Below, piece by piece: positions 1 through 10,682 of a stretch of DNA of 64,000 nt. Source of the stretch: Bathynomus jamesi (Eukaryota; Arthropoda; Malacostraca; Isopoda; Cirolanidae). The stretch is from assembly GCA_023014485.1 (NCBI GenBank), contig JAJOZX010000873.1, forward strand, positions 248,001-312,000, read 5' to 3'. Every line of letters starts with the position of its first letter. Position 1 is the stretch's first letter. Below the pieces are notes generated by a model that was given only the letters and a program-made list of their open reading frames with translations, was not told the DNA's origin and searched no databases. A program made the translations under genes and the position numbers.

Positions 1-208
1 TAATATTACTCGTATCTACAGTGTTTAAGCTAAAAAAATCAATAAATTTGGGGATAAAATTGGAATTATAATAAATGGCCAACAGAGAAAAAACCTGACC
101 TGATTGAGGAAAACCAATGTCATTTTCGAATTCAGCATGGTCGAATTATATAATATGAGTTGAAAAAACCCTCACAGCAGACAAAAACATTTCATATGCA
201 TACCAGTG
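1..208. other. No recognisable feature
   Basis: AT-rich sequence upstream of the BEL/Pao leader. I see no coding frame, terminal repeat or RNA signature. It may be part of the degraded 5' end of that element, but no match to the sequence after its pol gene is visible. Confidence 0.4.
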
Positions 209-437
209 TTATTGAGTTAAGGTCCCAGGGTAGAAAGTTTGGTCGCCCAGTTGCAAAACTTGGCCACTAGTCTGTCGTTGTTTTGGGCCTACATTTTTAC
301 CGGTTTGGTTAATTTTGGTTTATTATTGAGTTAAGGTCCCAGGGTAGAAAGTTTGGTCGTCCAATTGCGAAACTTGGCTGCTCGTCTGTCGTTGTTTTGG
401 GACATTTTTACCGGTTTGGTTAATTTTGGCTTATTAT
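209..437. repeat. 114-bp tandem duplication in the BEL/Pao leader
   Basis: Two adjacent copies begin with ATTGAGTTAAGGTCCCAGGG at 211 and 325, a period of 114 bp. Both share the pieces GTCTGTCGTTGTTTTGGG and TTTTTACCGGTTTGGTTAAT; the second lacks a few bases. They lie just 5' of the gag frame and probably belong to the element's LTR or untranslated leader. Confidence 0.8.
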
Positions 438-519
438 TCGTAGGCGAAGGTTGCAGACTTCAGTGCGCCAGTTACTTGGGTGGAAAATTTGGTATTCCAT
501 ACTGGTGGTTGGTCAGTAG

Positions 520-1761
520 TCTAGTGATGTAGCGGATGTCATTTTTTTCACATCCGCGGATGCGGATGCGGATGTCTACATTTTCGTTATTTTTTAGGAT
601 ATATTCGAGATTTGTGTGTTTAACGTATATAATAAGTTATTATATAGAGAGAGCTGTAGCTATAATGTAGTATAATTGATTAATTGTACAATAATTGCTG
701 TACTTTTCTCTGAACATATAAAATAATATCAAGCATCTAACTAATATAGAAATCAATTAGTGAATTCGTCTGCGAATAAATTCGTTATATTTTGTCGAGT
801 TTCAGCCACAATTAGAAACCATAATTGTGTTACCAGGATGCGGGACGTGAACCCAACTCAAATGCACCCCACCGACCTCTTTCCCCAACCTCCACCCTTA
901 TAGAAAGAGATCTTTAATTAGCTTGATAACTATTTATATTAAGTTTAAAGTTTTATTAGGCATATTTATAAATGAGTAATTAAAATAAAGTAAACTAAGA
1001 TGTTCATCGTTTAATATTCAAACTTAATTATAGGAAGGTTATGCTTAAGGAACATTAATTTTTCTGCCTTTTCTGCTGCCAGTCTGTTTCTCTTTTCATC
1101 ATATATTAATCCAGCACTGCTAAATAATCTCTCGCTTGGTACGTTTGTTGGAGGATAGGCTAAATGTTTCCTTGCAAGTTTACTCAAGTATGGATAGATA
1201 TTCTGCGTATTTTTCCACCAACTAATAGGATTGTCACATGCAGCCAGGCGTTTTTCTTGGTGATAGCTCTCGATCATTTTTACTACATCTTTTGACATCG
1301 CGTAGGTCTCGTCATCGCTGCTTGACTCAAGAAACTGAGAGAGAGATTCTGTGATAGATTTGCTCGTTGAAGGTGTTTGTTCTGTCACTGAAACTTTTAT
1401 TCTTTTGGTGGGTGGCGAAGCGACAGATTCAAGAGATTGAAGCTCTTCAACTGCTTTGCCAAGTGATGATTTAACTCGTTCTAATGTACTAGGTGAAAAT
1501 AATTTGGCTTTGTAACGTGGATCTAAGTAGGTTGCAAGAGAGTAACTTCATACAAGAACAGCCTCTCGTCTTGTCGCTTGCATCACTTTTGCGCACAATG
1601 AACTAGTTCTATTAATATAGTAGAATTTTATAATTTCCGCTTATTAATGACGTTTTATCTCAAAGGTCCACATCCGCACGACATCCGCAGTCCAAAGTGC
1701 GGATGCGAGAAAATGTGCGGATGTTCCGCGGATGCGGATGCGGATGTGACCTACATCACTA
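520..1761 (-). mobile_element. hAT element, internally deleted, in the BEL/Pao leader
   Basis: The ends are inverted repeats: TAGTGATGTAG with a run of GGATGCGGATGCGGATG on the left, and the complement (ending CTACATCACTA) on the right. Flanks GTCAGTAG (512-519) and GTCAGTAC (1762-1769) look like an imperfect 8-bp target duplication, the hAT signature. Only the C-terminal part of a transposase remains inside (1011-1547, minus). The element splits the leader of the surrounding retrotransposon and is therefore younger than it. Confidence 0.8.
1011..1547 (-). pseudogene. hAT transposase, C-terminal fragment
   Basis: Read on the minus strand, the frame runs from about 1547 to the stop at 1011 without an obvious start. 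It begins with the hAT-typical ATYLDPRYK block, continues through an acidic Ser-rich linker, and ends in the hAT dimerisation region (YPYLSKLARKHL, then NVPSERLFSSAG). The BED finger and the catalytic N-terminal part are missing, so it cannot act as a transposase. Similar zf-BED hAT genes are sometimes domesticated, but the intact TIRs around this one argue for a transposon remnant. Confidence 0.8.
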
Positions 1762-1870
1762 GTCAGTACCCCAACCAAGCAATTCAGTTTATTTGAAAAA
1801 GGCAAAATTTGAGTTTGATCAGTTTGGTTAAGTATTTTTGCCAATTCAGCTTATTTGGCATTGAGCCCAA

Positions 1871-2706
1871 TTGTTGTTTGCATTGAAGATGAGTGCAGCT
1901 GAATTGAACAAGTTTAAAAAAAGGAGAAGCACCTACAAAGGTCTAATTACAAAGGTCATTGCCACTATAGATTCTGCCATAGAGCAAGAGGATTTACGCT
2001 TAGTGACTGCGCAGCTTTCCATATTAGAAACTAAAAAGGTTGCTCTAAGTGAGGTAAATGTTAAAATTGAGGCTCTTATAGAAGAGGATGAAATAGAAAA
2101 TAACATAAATTACTTTGAAGAGATTATTGATGATATAATTAAAGTATGCCACAGAGCAAAAGAGTTTAGCAGCTCAGTACAATTAGAGACCAGGTCTAAT
2201 AATGAAACACAACCCTCAACAAATGGTGTTTGTAAAGTTAAGGTTAATAGATCGGCAGTTCAATTACCGAGGCCTGTACTCAAAACATTTTCTGGGAGTA
2301 TTCAGGAATGGCAAGGATGGGCAGACAGTTTTCAATCAGCAGTTCATTCTAGTCAAGTGTTAAGTGCGGTGGAGAAGTTTATTATTTGCAATCCCTCTTG
2401 GAAGGAGAGGCAGCAAAGACAATAGCAGGATTAGCATTAACAGAGGCTAATTATAATGTGGCTTGGGATATATTAAAGAAACGGTTTGGTAAGCCAGAGA
2501 TCTTAATTAAAAGCCACCTCTGCGAACTTTTAGCTATACCTCCTGTTAATAATCCCAATAATGTCAAGGAGTTACGGCAGTTATATGTTGAATTTGAAGT
2601 TAGAACTAGGTCCCTAGACAACTTGGGTGTAGGAATGGAAAGGTATGGCATAATGTTGGTCACTATACTGGAGTCTAATTGCCTAACTCAATTTTGCTTG
2701 AATTAA
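1871..2706 (+). pseudogene. gag: BEL/Pao gag, N-terminal and middle part
   Basis: The frame starts at ATG 1889 or the upstream alternative start at 1871. It encodes a helical, charged N-terminal region followed by the BEL/Pao gag block with LPRPVLKTFSGSIQEWQ and, after a frameshift near 2386-2425, the segment around GEAAKTIAGLALTEANYNVAWDILKKRFG, typical of this family (given here only as a landmark). Gag forms the particle that packages the element RNA. A second shift at 2679-2706 passes to the zinc-knuckle frame. Confidence 0.75.
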
Positions 2707-3557
2707 GTAGGGTACACTCTACAGAACATGTGTACATCCCCTTTCAGCAGATGTTAAGTCTTTTAAGCACAGAATTAGCAAGACGAGAGGGAATTGAGTT
2801 TGCACAGTGGGATGTTAAACAAGGGGACAAAGGCAGGCACAGCACCAAAGTTTCTACAAAAAGGAATAACCCAGGTACAGTGTCAGCTCTACATGCATCT
2901 TCTGAGAATAAATTAAAGGGAATCAAGGAATGCATATTTTGCGAAGGAAACCACAAGTCATATAAATGTGAGATGGCTGAGGCTTTACCTGTTGAGGAAA
3001 GGACAACTAAGTCCACAGCATGTTTTAAATGTTTTTTGAAAGGTCACAGAGCAAGGTTTTGTAAGTTTAAAATTTTGTGCAAAAAATGCCATGGCCGGCA
3101 TCAGCCATTATTGTGTGAAAACACTCCTAGTAGGCCTACCCCAGAAGTAGAGACATCAGTGGCACATGCCACTGCTATGAAAGGGAGTAAAAGTAAAGGG
3201 AGATTAATGCAAACAGCTGCAGCATTATTAATTGGGAATGATGGAGAAGTTACTGTGAGAGTGTTGTTTGATAGTGATAGCCAGTGTAGCTTTATTAAGA
3301 CCAGAATTTCCAGAAAATTGAAGTTTAAAGAACTTAAGAGGGAAAATTTAAGAATTTCTGGGTTTGGGGGTTCCGTTCAAAACCGAACCAAAGTTAAGAA
3401 GGTAGAAGTTCTGGTTAAGGGGTCGTTACCACAAGGTCCCACTATCAAGGTCCAAGCTGTAGAGATTGAGGAACTTTATGCTCCAGTCACTACTTGTTTA
3501 GATATGGCATGTGTCCAAGAATTGCAAGTTAAAGGAACTAATTTGGGCAATCATTAG
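2679..3557 (+). pseudogene. gag-pro: BEL/Pao gag C terminus and aspartic protease
   Basis: The first half holds Cys/His clusters (CIFCEGNHKSYKC; CFKCFLKGHRARFC; CKKCHGRHQPLLC) that resemble the tandem zinc knuckles of BEL/Pao gag. The second half has the retropepsin signature as LFDSDSQCSFI: the usual D-S/T-G triad reads D-S-D, so the active-site Gly is lost. An in-frame TAG at about 3555 separates it from the RT frame, which continues in the same phase with the EGTEDIGLLIRADYYW segment normally found between protease and RT. Confidence 0.75.
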
Positions 3558-3584
3558 TTTGAAGGAACAGAAGATATTGGTCTT

Positions 3585-4685
3585 TTGATTAGAGCTGACT
3601 ATTACTGGGACTTCATCACTGGTAATATTGTCCGCACATTTCGAGGTCCGGTAGCTATTGAGAGTAAGCTAGGCTGGATGCTACATGGTAGCTATTGCAA
3701 TGAAATGGAGGTTAAAGCTCTTTTTGTTAAGATTGAGGAGAACAGCCATGGTTTGGAAAGGCATTTGAAAGCCTTTTTTTCGGAACTTGAATCCATTCGC
3801 ATAAAGGACAAGCAGGAGAAGCAGGCAAGTACAGTGAACAGTGATGTTTTAGAGCAATTTGAAAAAGGGATTGGGTTTAGAGATGGTTGCTATGAAGTTG
3901 GCCTCCCTTGGAAGGATTCTTGCAAACCCAGTTCAAACCATCAGCTAGCTAATAGGAGGTTGGAGACTTCATTGCACAGGCTAAGAAAAAATGAGTTGTT
4001 AATTGAATACAATGAGGCCATCCTAAGCTATGTAAAGGAGGGCTATGCTGAAAGGGTGCAAGGTGAGTTGGTGAGCCAGGAGGCACATTATCTGCCACAC
4101 CATGCAGTGGTACGGCGAGACAGAACTACCACCAAACTGAGGGTAGTTTTTGATGGCTCAGCCAAGGACAAAGGTGGTGTGTCCTTGGGTGACTGTTTGG
4201 GTGCTGGGCCAAATTTAAATGCAGATTTATTTTCCTTGTTACTGAGATTCAGGTTTGGTAGAGTAGCATTGACTGCAGATGTGAAGCAAGCCTTTTTGCG
4301 GATAAAGTTAAAACCAGAGGACAGAGATGCAGTAAGGTATCTGTCGGTGCATACGAAAGACTTGTTGGAAAATGAACCTAAGGTTCAAGCATATAGAATG
4401 AAGTCAGTGTTGTTTGGCTTCAACTCTAGTCCATTTCTGTTGGCAGCTACTATGCAGTACCATTTTAAGAAATATTCTGAAGTCTATCCTAACACTATTG
4501 AACACATAAGGAAAAAAATTTATGTTGATGATTTGCTGTGTTCCGTGGATAATACAGACATGGCTAAACAGATATTCATGGAGGCTAGAGCTATAATGAG
4601 GGAGGCTGGCATGAAGCTTAGAAAATGGGCAGACCAATCATTCTCAATTACAACAGTTTATGAGTCAGTCCTGTGTAGTACCTGA
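3585..4685 (+). pseudogene. pol: BEL/Pao reverse transcriptase
   Basis: This 366-residue frame contains the RT fingers and palm: KLRVVFDGSAKDKGGVSLGD, LTADVKQAFLRIKL (first catalytic Asp) and IYVDDLLCS (the YVDD catalytic pair). It copies element RNA into DNA inside the particle. Near 4660-4685 the frame shifts to the connection and RNase H part. Catalytic residues are retained, so the loss of function comes from the frame breaks. Confidence 0.85.
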
Positions 4686-5481
4686 TACAGCAGAAAGTAT
4701 TGAGGATTCTGGTATTAAGGAGTTGTGGGCAATAGACACAAAGGTGCTAGGCATTGTTTGGCAGCAAGGAGAAGATTTGTTTACCTTCAATGGGAAATCT
4801 TTAGTAGAGCTGGCTGAGAATGAGACAAGGTGGACGAAACATACAACTCTTAGTTTGGCTTCAAAGGTCTTTGATCCTTTTGGATTCCTGGCTCCATTTG
4901 TGATTAAGTCAAAAATTTGGTTTCAGGGCCTCTGGGAAATTGGACTTGGTTGGGACCAAGAGTTACCTGATTATATGGTGGTAAGGTGGAAATATTGGTT
5001 CAAAGAATTGGCACATGTTGGAGACATTGAAATCCCAAGATGGTACTTTGGAGAGTTGAACAATAGTCCAGACAATTTGGAGCTGCACATCTTTTGTGAT
5101 GCAAGTGAGGAAGCCTATGCAACTTGTATTTATATAAGAGGCACATTCAAAGAGGAAGTAAGTTGCAGGTTGGTTGCTGCAAAGAGCAGAGTAGCACCTT
5201 TGAAAAGGCTTTCTATTCCAAGGTTGGAATTGATGGGTGCAGTTATTGCTAGTCGGTTTGCAGTTACAGTGCAAAAGTCTTTGGCCCTCTATGAAACTCC
5301 AAGCTATTATTGGAGAGACTCCACTATAGTTTGGCACTGGTTAAGAAGCCAGGCAAGGAAATGGAAACATTTGTTGCCAATAGGGTGGAGGAAATTCAAG
5401 CACACACAGATCCCAAGCAATGGAAGCATTGTCCAGGCACCCAAAACCCAGCTGATTTACCAACACGAGGAATTTCAGTGA
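4660..5481 (+). pseudogene. pol: BEL/Pao RT connection and RNase H region
   Basis: Begins with an RT thumb/connection segment (KVLGIVWQ, then LASKVFDPFGFLAPF, a conserved BEL/Pao block) and leads into an RNase H-like domain with HIFCDASEEAYA and the IPRLELMGA motif. The frame drops out at about 5330-5480, where the overlapping frame starting near 5310 takes over. RNase H removes template RNA during reverse transcription. Confidence 0.8.
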
Positions 5482-6359
5482 AAGATCTTGCACAGTCAAG
5501 TTTGTGGTGGAATGGGCTAGAGTGGCTAAAACTTGGAAGTGAAAACTGGCCTTCTAATCAGCCTATTGTAGGAGAATGCCAGGCTCAAGAAGAATGGGTG
5601 AGTGAAATGAGAAAATGCACTGTGAACAGTTGTCAAGTTATGCAGCAGGACCCCATATTGAGGCTTGAGGACATTAGCAGTCTGAAAAGGTTGTTAAGAG
5701 TGACAGCATGGGTATATAGATTCACAAACAACATTAAGGGAGAAACAAGAAGGGAAGGAATTCTGAATAGTAAGGAGATTCAGCAAGCCAGGCAATACTG
5801 GGTGGTATATGTGCAGAAGGAAAAATTTGGTGAAGAGAGGGAATTGCTCACCAGCAGTCCATTACAGGTTCTGCCAACACATTCTGCTCTCAAGGGTTTG
5901 GATGTGTTTTTGGATCAGGACTTATTGAGAGTAGGAGGTAGGCTACAGTTTTCCGTGTTTCCAGAGGAGAAAAGACATCCAATTTTGCTACCTTCTGGGG
6001 GTCACTTTGTGGAACTTTTGATCCTGGATACGCATCATAAGTTGTTACATGCTGGAGTTAGAGAAGTAATAATAGAGATCAGACAACAGTTTTGGATTCC
6101 CAAAATTAGACAAGTAGTAAAAAAGGTCTTGCATAAATGTGTGGTTTGCAAGCGTTGGAGTGCAAAGCGTTATTATGAAAAGGTGGCTTCACTTCCAAGA
6201 GAATGGTGGGTCTATACTGCCCCATTTGATGTAGTGGGAGTAGACTTCGCAGGTCCAGTCTATGTGTATGAGCAAGGGGAGTCTAACAAAGGTTATATGT
6301 CTTTTCACATGTACTACCACCAGAGCAATCCATTTGGAGTTGGTAAGCAACTTAAGTAG
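5310..6359 (+). pseudogene. pol: BEL/Pao RNase H end and integrase N-terminal zinc domain
   Basis: The start continues the RNase H tail (HCPGTQNPADLPTRG). After a spacer comes the integrase HHCC zinc-binding module: His-His at DTHHKLLHAGV and Cys-Cys at KCVVCKRW. It reaches the first part of the catalytic core with DVVGVDFAGP (first Asp of DDE). A shift at about 6262-6359 moves to the next frame. Confidence 0.8.
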
Positions 6360-7293
6360 TGATGTATTTCTTTTGGCCTTTAAAAGGTTTGTGAACAGAA
6401 GGGGTTTCCCAAATAAAATCATATCGGATAATGCAAAAACCTTCAAAAGGGCTGCAAAAGAACTCCAAGAAGTTTGGTCCTTGCTAAAAGAGAAGGGATT
6501 CCAATCCTACTTTCCATACCATGGGGTACAGTGAGAGTTTATTGTTGAGAGAGCACCATGGTGGGGAGGATTTTGGGAAAGGCTAGTGAGAAGTGTAAAG
6601 TGTCCATTAAAAAAACTTTTAGCTAATGCTCATTTGAGCAAAGAAGAATTCTGCACTGTTTTTTGTGAAGTAGAAGCAATGGTGAACAGTAGGCCTATCA
6701 CCTTTGTTTATAACAGTATGCAGGATACAGAGCCATTGACACCAAATCATTTTCTTTGTGGTAAACGATTAACATCAAGCCCCAGTTTGCCAGAAGACTT
6801 ACAGCCTATCCAGAGCACTCAAGAAGAGTTAACCAGAAGGTTCAAGTACCTTGAAGAGCTACAAGATCAGTTGTGGAAGAGGTGGCAGATGGAATACTTG
6901 CCAGAACGCAATTATTACCCATCAGGCAATGTAAAGGGCTCCAATGCAAATTGTATCAAGGTGGGAGAAGTGGTAATGATTGGGGATGAAAGACCAAGGC
7001 AATGCTGGAAGCTTGGCATAATTGAAGAGTTGTTTGTTGGCAAAGACAATTTAGTTAGGTCTGCACTGGTAAAGACTTCAAGAGAAAAATTAAAGAGAGC
7101 CATACAAAAACTCTATGCTTTAGAAATCAGTAAAAACACGGATAGTCAAGATGAAACATTTGAGTTACAGTCTCATGGAGAAGGCTTGGTTAAATTTGCA
7201 GAAGGTAATGACAACAATGCCTCTTCGGTGGGGAGTGTTAGAAAATCTAGAAGAGGAAGAGCCATTGTTGTCCCAAGGCGATATGATGACTAA
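6262..7293 (+). pseudogene. pol: BEL/Pao integrase catalytic core and C terminus
   Basis: Frame 1 gives the remaining core: NKIISDNAKTFKRA (second Asp) and, after a TGA near 6532, the WWGGFWERLVRSVK block with the catalytic Glu. Downstream are the MVNSRPIT and LTPNHFL segments and a C-terminal domain with KVGEVVMIGDERPRQ, as expected for BEL/Pao integrases. The frame ends at 7293 with a basic tail. One stop and one shift disable it. Confidence 0.8.
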
Positions 7294-7702
7294 GCTGATT
7301 GATGCAGCATTGCTTGTATATATTAAGTTAAGGTGTATATAATTATATATTATATATCCATCTCATAATTGTAAGGTTAGTGAAAAATTCACTTAATTTA
7401 GAGCTAGCAATTTTGGGCTCTTGTGGCATCATTGTTTGGGCACTCTTGTGGCATCATTTTTTTGGGGGGGGGGGGGGGACTGCGCGTCCTTCCTACTCGT
7501 TTGTTGAATGCGGCACTTACATGGCGTGGTCTTATAGAGAGCTCTCTTGTAATTCAGTTTGGTTGTTTATATACAAGATTGTTGCATTGTGCAATGGTGC
7601 AGGTTGTGTGTTGTTGCAAGGTTTAGAAAGAAGACCATAAATAGTGCTCCTTTTGGTTTTTATCTTAATTTTATGCAACTGAGGCCTAAGGTAGGAGTGA
7701 CC
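7294..7702 (+). other. 3' untranslated / candidate LTR of the BEL/Pao element
   Basis: AT-rich sequence after the integrase stop, a GGCTCTTGTGGCATCATTTT-type short duplication, then a G-homopolymer of about 16 at 7453-7470. It should contain the 3' LTR, but no matching 5' copy was found, so this is positional inference. Confidence 0.35.
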
Positions 7703-8186
7703 TAGGGTTGCCAGACGTCCTTTATTTCAAAGGACAGTCCTTTATTTCGATCTCTTGTCCTTGTCCTTTATTGAAGCGTCAAAGGACGGCATATGTCCTT
7801 TATTTCTATTTTTATGTCTATTTCAAAATCATAAATAATAAATCCTTTAAGAAATTTATTATAATTACATAGGTATTTTTTTGAGTTTTGTTCCTTGACA
7901 GAGTAGGTAACCATTATCATTGCATCGTTAAGGCTTAATAAGTTAATAACAGTGTAGGCTCATTGATTTCTATGTAGCCGCAATAGATAATTCTGTGAGC
8001 TCTACTGCAATAAGCGGAGTGCCCCCACAAATGTGTACGACAACTTATTTTTCCATACGCTGCGTCGCTGAAAGATACAGTAGTGGTACTGCTCTCGTCT
8101 ATATTCAAGAACACTTTAAATATAGTAAAAATCAAAGATGTTGAAATAAATATTTATCCTATAACATTTAAAAAAAATTTTGGGAG

Positions 8187-8188
8187 CA

Positions 8189-8250
<62 letters not shown>
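8187..8250. repeat. (CT)n followed by (TA)15 microsatellite
   Basis: A CT run of about 34 bp changes directly into a 30-bp TA run, which ends exactly at the terminal CAGGGTGTCCC of the adjacent mariner. Confidence 0.95.
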
Positions 8251-8253
<3 letters not shown>

Positions 8254-8463
8254 GGTGTCCCAGGAGGAAATGTCAAGAATGCACCATTTGACTCTTTGGG
8301 TATTTCTAAGTAGAAAGTATTATATCGATATGGGTCTGATTCCCAACCATTACCAAAATACAGGCCTCTACATTTGGGTAATTAAAACATAATAAAAAGG
8401 CGATCTTAGATACTATTTAATGACACTTGTGGTTTACAAAAAGTACAAACATACAATACACTA

Positions 8464-9064
8464 CAGGAAGGTCCCGGTTATCGCGGTTAATTGGTGCAAG
8501 CAGAATGCCGCGATAAGTAAAAACTGCATTAAGCGGGAATAATATAACGTAAAATATGTAAAAAATTGTTAATGTTGCCAACGCAAGCAGAATACCGCGA
8601 TATAGTAGCGTAGCCACATTTAGCGGGAATGATATAACATGTAAATATGGTTAATATTGCCAAGTTAAAAAAAATATATTTCGACTGTCGACTTTGACTC
8701 ATTTTTATTACTATGTACAGTACAGTACATTATACAACGGTACAGTAGTAAATAAATTGATTCATTTTTTTTAAAAGTTTATTGAAATGCACCAGCATGT
8801 GCACAAAAAAAATGGATGAAATTTTTATTTCTTTGTAAAATAATGTAAAAGTGAGGCTTGTTTGAAAGTTTTCTTCTTCTTTTCAGCGTACATTAGTTTA
8901 TAACATCGAATGTCATTGTCAATATCTCGACAGACTTTCATAGCACGTTCCATATCAGGATATTTTTGGCCGCAATAAGTGAAATTATACCGCATATAAC
9001 GGGATTATGTTCACAAATTATAAACTGCGTAACATCGAATACCGTGTTAACCGAGACCTTCCTG
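8464..9064 (-). mobile_element. Tigger/pogo-like element inside the mariner
   Basis: Ends CAGGAAGGTCCCGGTTATCG and (reverse complement of the right end) CAGGAAGGTCTCGGTTAACA, both flanked by TA (8462-8463 and 9065-9066). Around 8815-8960 on the minus strand a short frame reads KKTFKQASLTLFYKE, resembling the extreme C terminus of Tigger/jerky transposases. All DDE-core coding sequence is gone. Confidence 0.7.
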
Positions 9065-9072
9065 TATTGCAC

Positions 9073-9258
9073 TTATTGTAGAATGGTTTCAAAGTGACCC
9101 CCTCCTTCTTCAATGCAAGCGGCAAGCCTCCGATCCATCAAGTCTTGCCAAGGAAAACGCGGAAGTTCATTTCTGAGGTTTATGAACGTATCCTGTATAT
9201 GTGCAACCAACTGCTCCCTAGTTTCGGGCTTACCCTGCTGATGAACGTTACACTTCAA
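9073..9258 (-). pseudogene. Mariner-family transposase, C-terminal fragment
   Basis: 61 codons with PRFPWQDLMDRRLAACIEEGGGHFE, shaped like the C terminus of Tc1/mariner-type transposases (here truncated in quotation to a landmark). No catalytic Asp or Glu segment is present. It lies between the Tigger-like insertion and the right TIR of the mariner, where the transposase C terminus would be expected. Confidence 0.55.
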
Positions 9259-9594
9259 GAAACCCCAGACAAAAAAATAATGTAAATAAATAATGTGAGG
9301 ATCTGCACAGTTGCCAATGTATCATTAAATGTCATTGAATATTATCTAAGATCGGCTTTTTATTATGTTTTAGTTACCCAAATGTAGAGGCCTGTATCTC
9401 AGTAACGGTTGGGAATCAGGCACATGTTGATATAATACTTTCTACTTAGAAATACCCAGAGTCAAATGGTGCATTCTTGACATTTCCTCCTGGGACACCC
9501 TGTATATATATATATATAATATGAGAATCTGGGAGTGGCAGCTTGAAAACGTTTTGAGTGTCCTTTAATCCGGTCATCAAAATCTGGCAACCCT

Positions 9595-9874
9595 AGGCCG
9601 TAGGACCTCCAAGTCCGTAAGTTTTTTAGTCTAGCTTAACTTGGGCTGTAGGTTAAACTGGCCCTTCAGAGCTTGGCCGTTCACGGCTCAGCTGGGATTC
9701 TGAACCCAATAAAATAAAAAATAACAATCATGAAAAAGAAAAAACTATAGTATTTGTCATTTACCATTACTAATTCGGACTATAGTGGATTTAATTTTCC
9801 TAGAAGAGTTCCTTGTTCCATGCACGGTCTGTGTGTATCATAAAGAACCTCAGGAAACCATTCTGAGTTCATTC

Positions 9875-9878
<4 letters not shown>
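9595..9878. other. No recognisable feature
   Basis: Spacer between the hAT-like element and a TA microsatellite. No coding frame, inverted repeat or RNA signature seen. Confidence 0.5.

Positions 9879-9958
<80 letters not shown>
9879..9958. repeat. (TA)40 microsatellite
   Basis: About 80 bp of perfect TA repeat immediately 5' of LINE-A1. Several TA-repeat peptides predicted across it are artefacts. Confidence 0.97.
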
Positions 9959-9960
<2 letters not shown>

Positions 9961-9969
9961 AACAGCTAT

Positions 9970-10641
9970 GTGGAACTCCTAGCAGTAAAAATAGAAAAAC
10001 TAAACTTGATAGTAATAGTCATCTATAGACCTCTAAGCATCCCAACCGAAAAATTCTCGGAGGCCATTAATGACATCAGAAAGCTAATAAAGGCCATAAA
10101 CCCTCCATCCCCCAATATAATGATCTGCGGAGACTTTAACTTCCCATTTATAAAATACAAAAAGGTGGATAGGAATATATATATTCACCAGGACAAGTGG
10201 GGCACAAGAGAAGACCAGGAGCAAGCAAAAATGTTGATGGCTCTCACAAATGAGTTTATGCTGACACAGGAGATAACGGAAAATACCAGAAAAAATAACT
10301 GCCTGGATCTGGTATTCACGAATAACACGAACTTGATTGCTGATATAAAAATAACCCCAACCATTATCTCAGACCACAACTTAATCGAGATATCAGCAAA
10401 TATGACGACAGCATTAAAAGACAATACACATATTGTGGAAAGAAGTAAATTCGGGGCCTTTAACTTAAACTCGAAGACTATAAATTGGGAAGCAATCAGA
10501 TCGCACATGGCCCAAATAGAATGGAGAACAATTTTCGAGAATAAAACAACTGAAGAAATGCTAACAACCTTGGAAGAAAAAACGCTGAGAATTTTAGAAA
10601 AATATGCTCCGAAATCACAGTCAAAAGGAAAAAGGAGCTAG
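9970..10641 (+). pseudogene. LINE-A1 endonuclease (APE-type), C-terminal two thirds
   Basis: Recognisable endonuclease blocks: VIVIYRPLS, then MICGDFNFP (catalytic GDFN), CLDLVFTNN and TIISDHNLIEI (catalytic SDH). The N-terminal Asn/Glu catalytic blocks are missing because the insertion is 5'-truncated. In an intact element this enzyme nicks the target DNA to prime reverse transcription. The frame stops at 10641, just before the linker leading to RT. Confidence 0.8.
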
Positions 10642-10682
10642 CTAGAGAGGCAAAAGAGAAGACTATTCCGCAAAGAAAGAGA

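Larger units (their letters stand above)
209..7690 (+). mobile_element. Degraded BEL/Pao LTR retrotransposon
   Basis: Gag, zinc-knuckle and protease, reverse transcriptase, RNase H and integrase occur in BEL/Pao order between 1871 and 7293, in alternating frames broken by at least six shifts or stops. The leader holds the tandem duplication and a hAT insertion. Matching LTRs could not be identified by eye, so both outer boundaries are estimates. Family assignment rests on the gag/pol layout, the RT-RNase H region and the WWGGFWERLVR-type integrase segment. The copy is dead. Confidence 0.75.
8251..9502 (-). mobile_element. Mariner-type element with ~170-bp inverted ends
   Basis: CAGGGTGTCCCAGGAGGAAA at 8251 is mirrored by TTTCCTCCTGGGACACCCTG ending at 9502, flanked by TA. 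The similarity of the two ends continues inward for roughly 170 bp (matching GAGGCCTGTA and CTTTCTACTTAGAAATACCC blocks). Only a short transposase C-terminal piece is left, and a Tigger-like element sits in the middle. Confidence 0.8.
7703..9594. mobile_element. hAT-like DNA element without transposase
   Basis: Left end CTAGGGTTGCCAGACGTCC and right end, reverse-complemented, CTAGGGTTGCCAGATTTTG form inverted termini of the GGGTTGCCA type seen in many hAT elements. GTCCTTTA motifs recur just inside both ends. No clear 8-bp target duplication was found. The body is occupied by a younger mariner. Confidence 0.6.

Noticed and set aside
1644..1844. 66-codon minus-strand frame with RIRIRG
   Set aside because: Spans the CGGATG repeats of the hAT end; it is terminal-repeat sequence.
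9785..9982. Peptide frames made of YIYIYI repeats (also at 8180, 15399, 16718 and elsewhere)
   Set aside because: They are translations of TA microsatellites.
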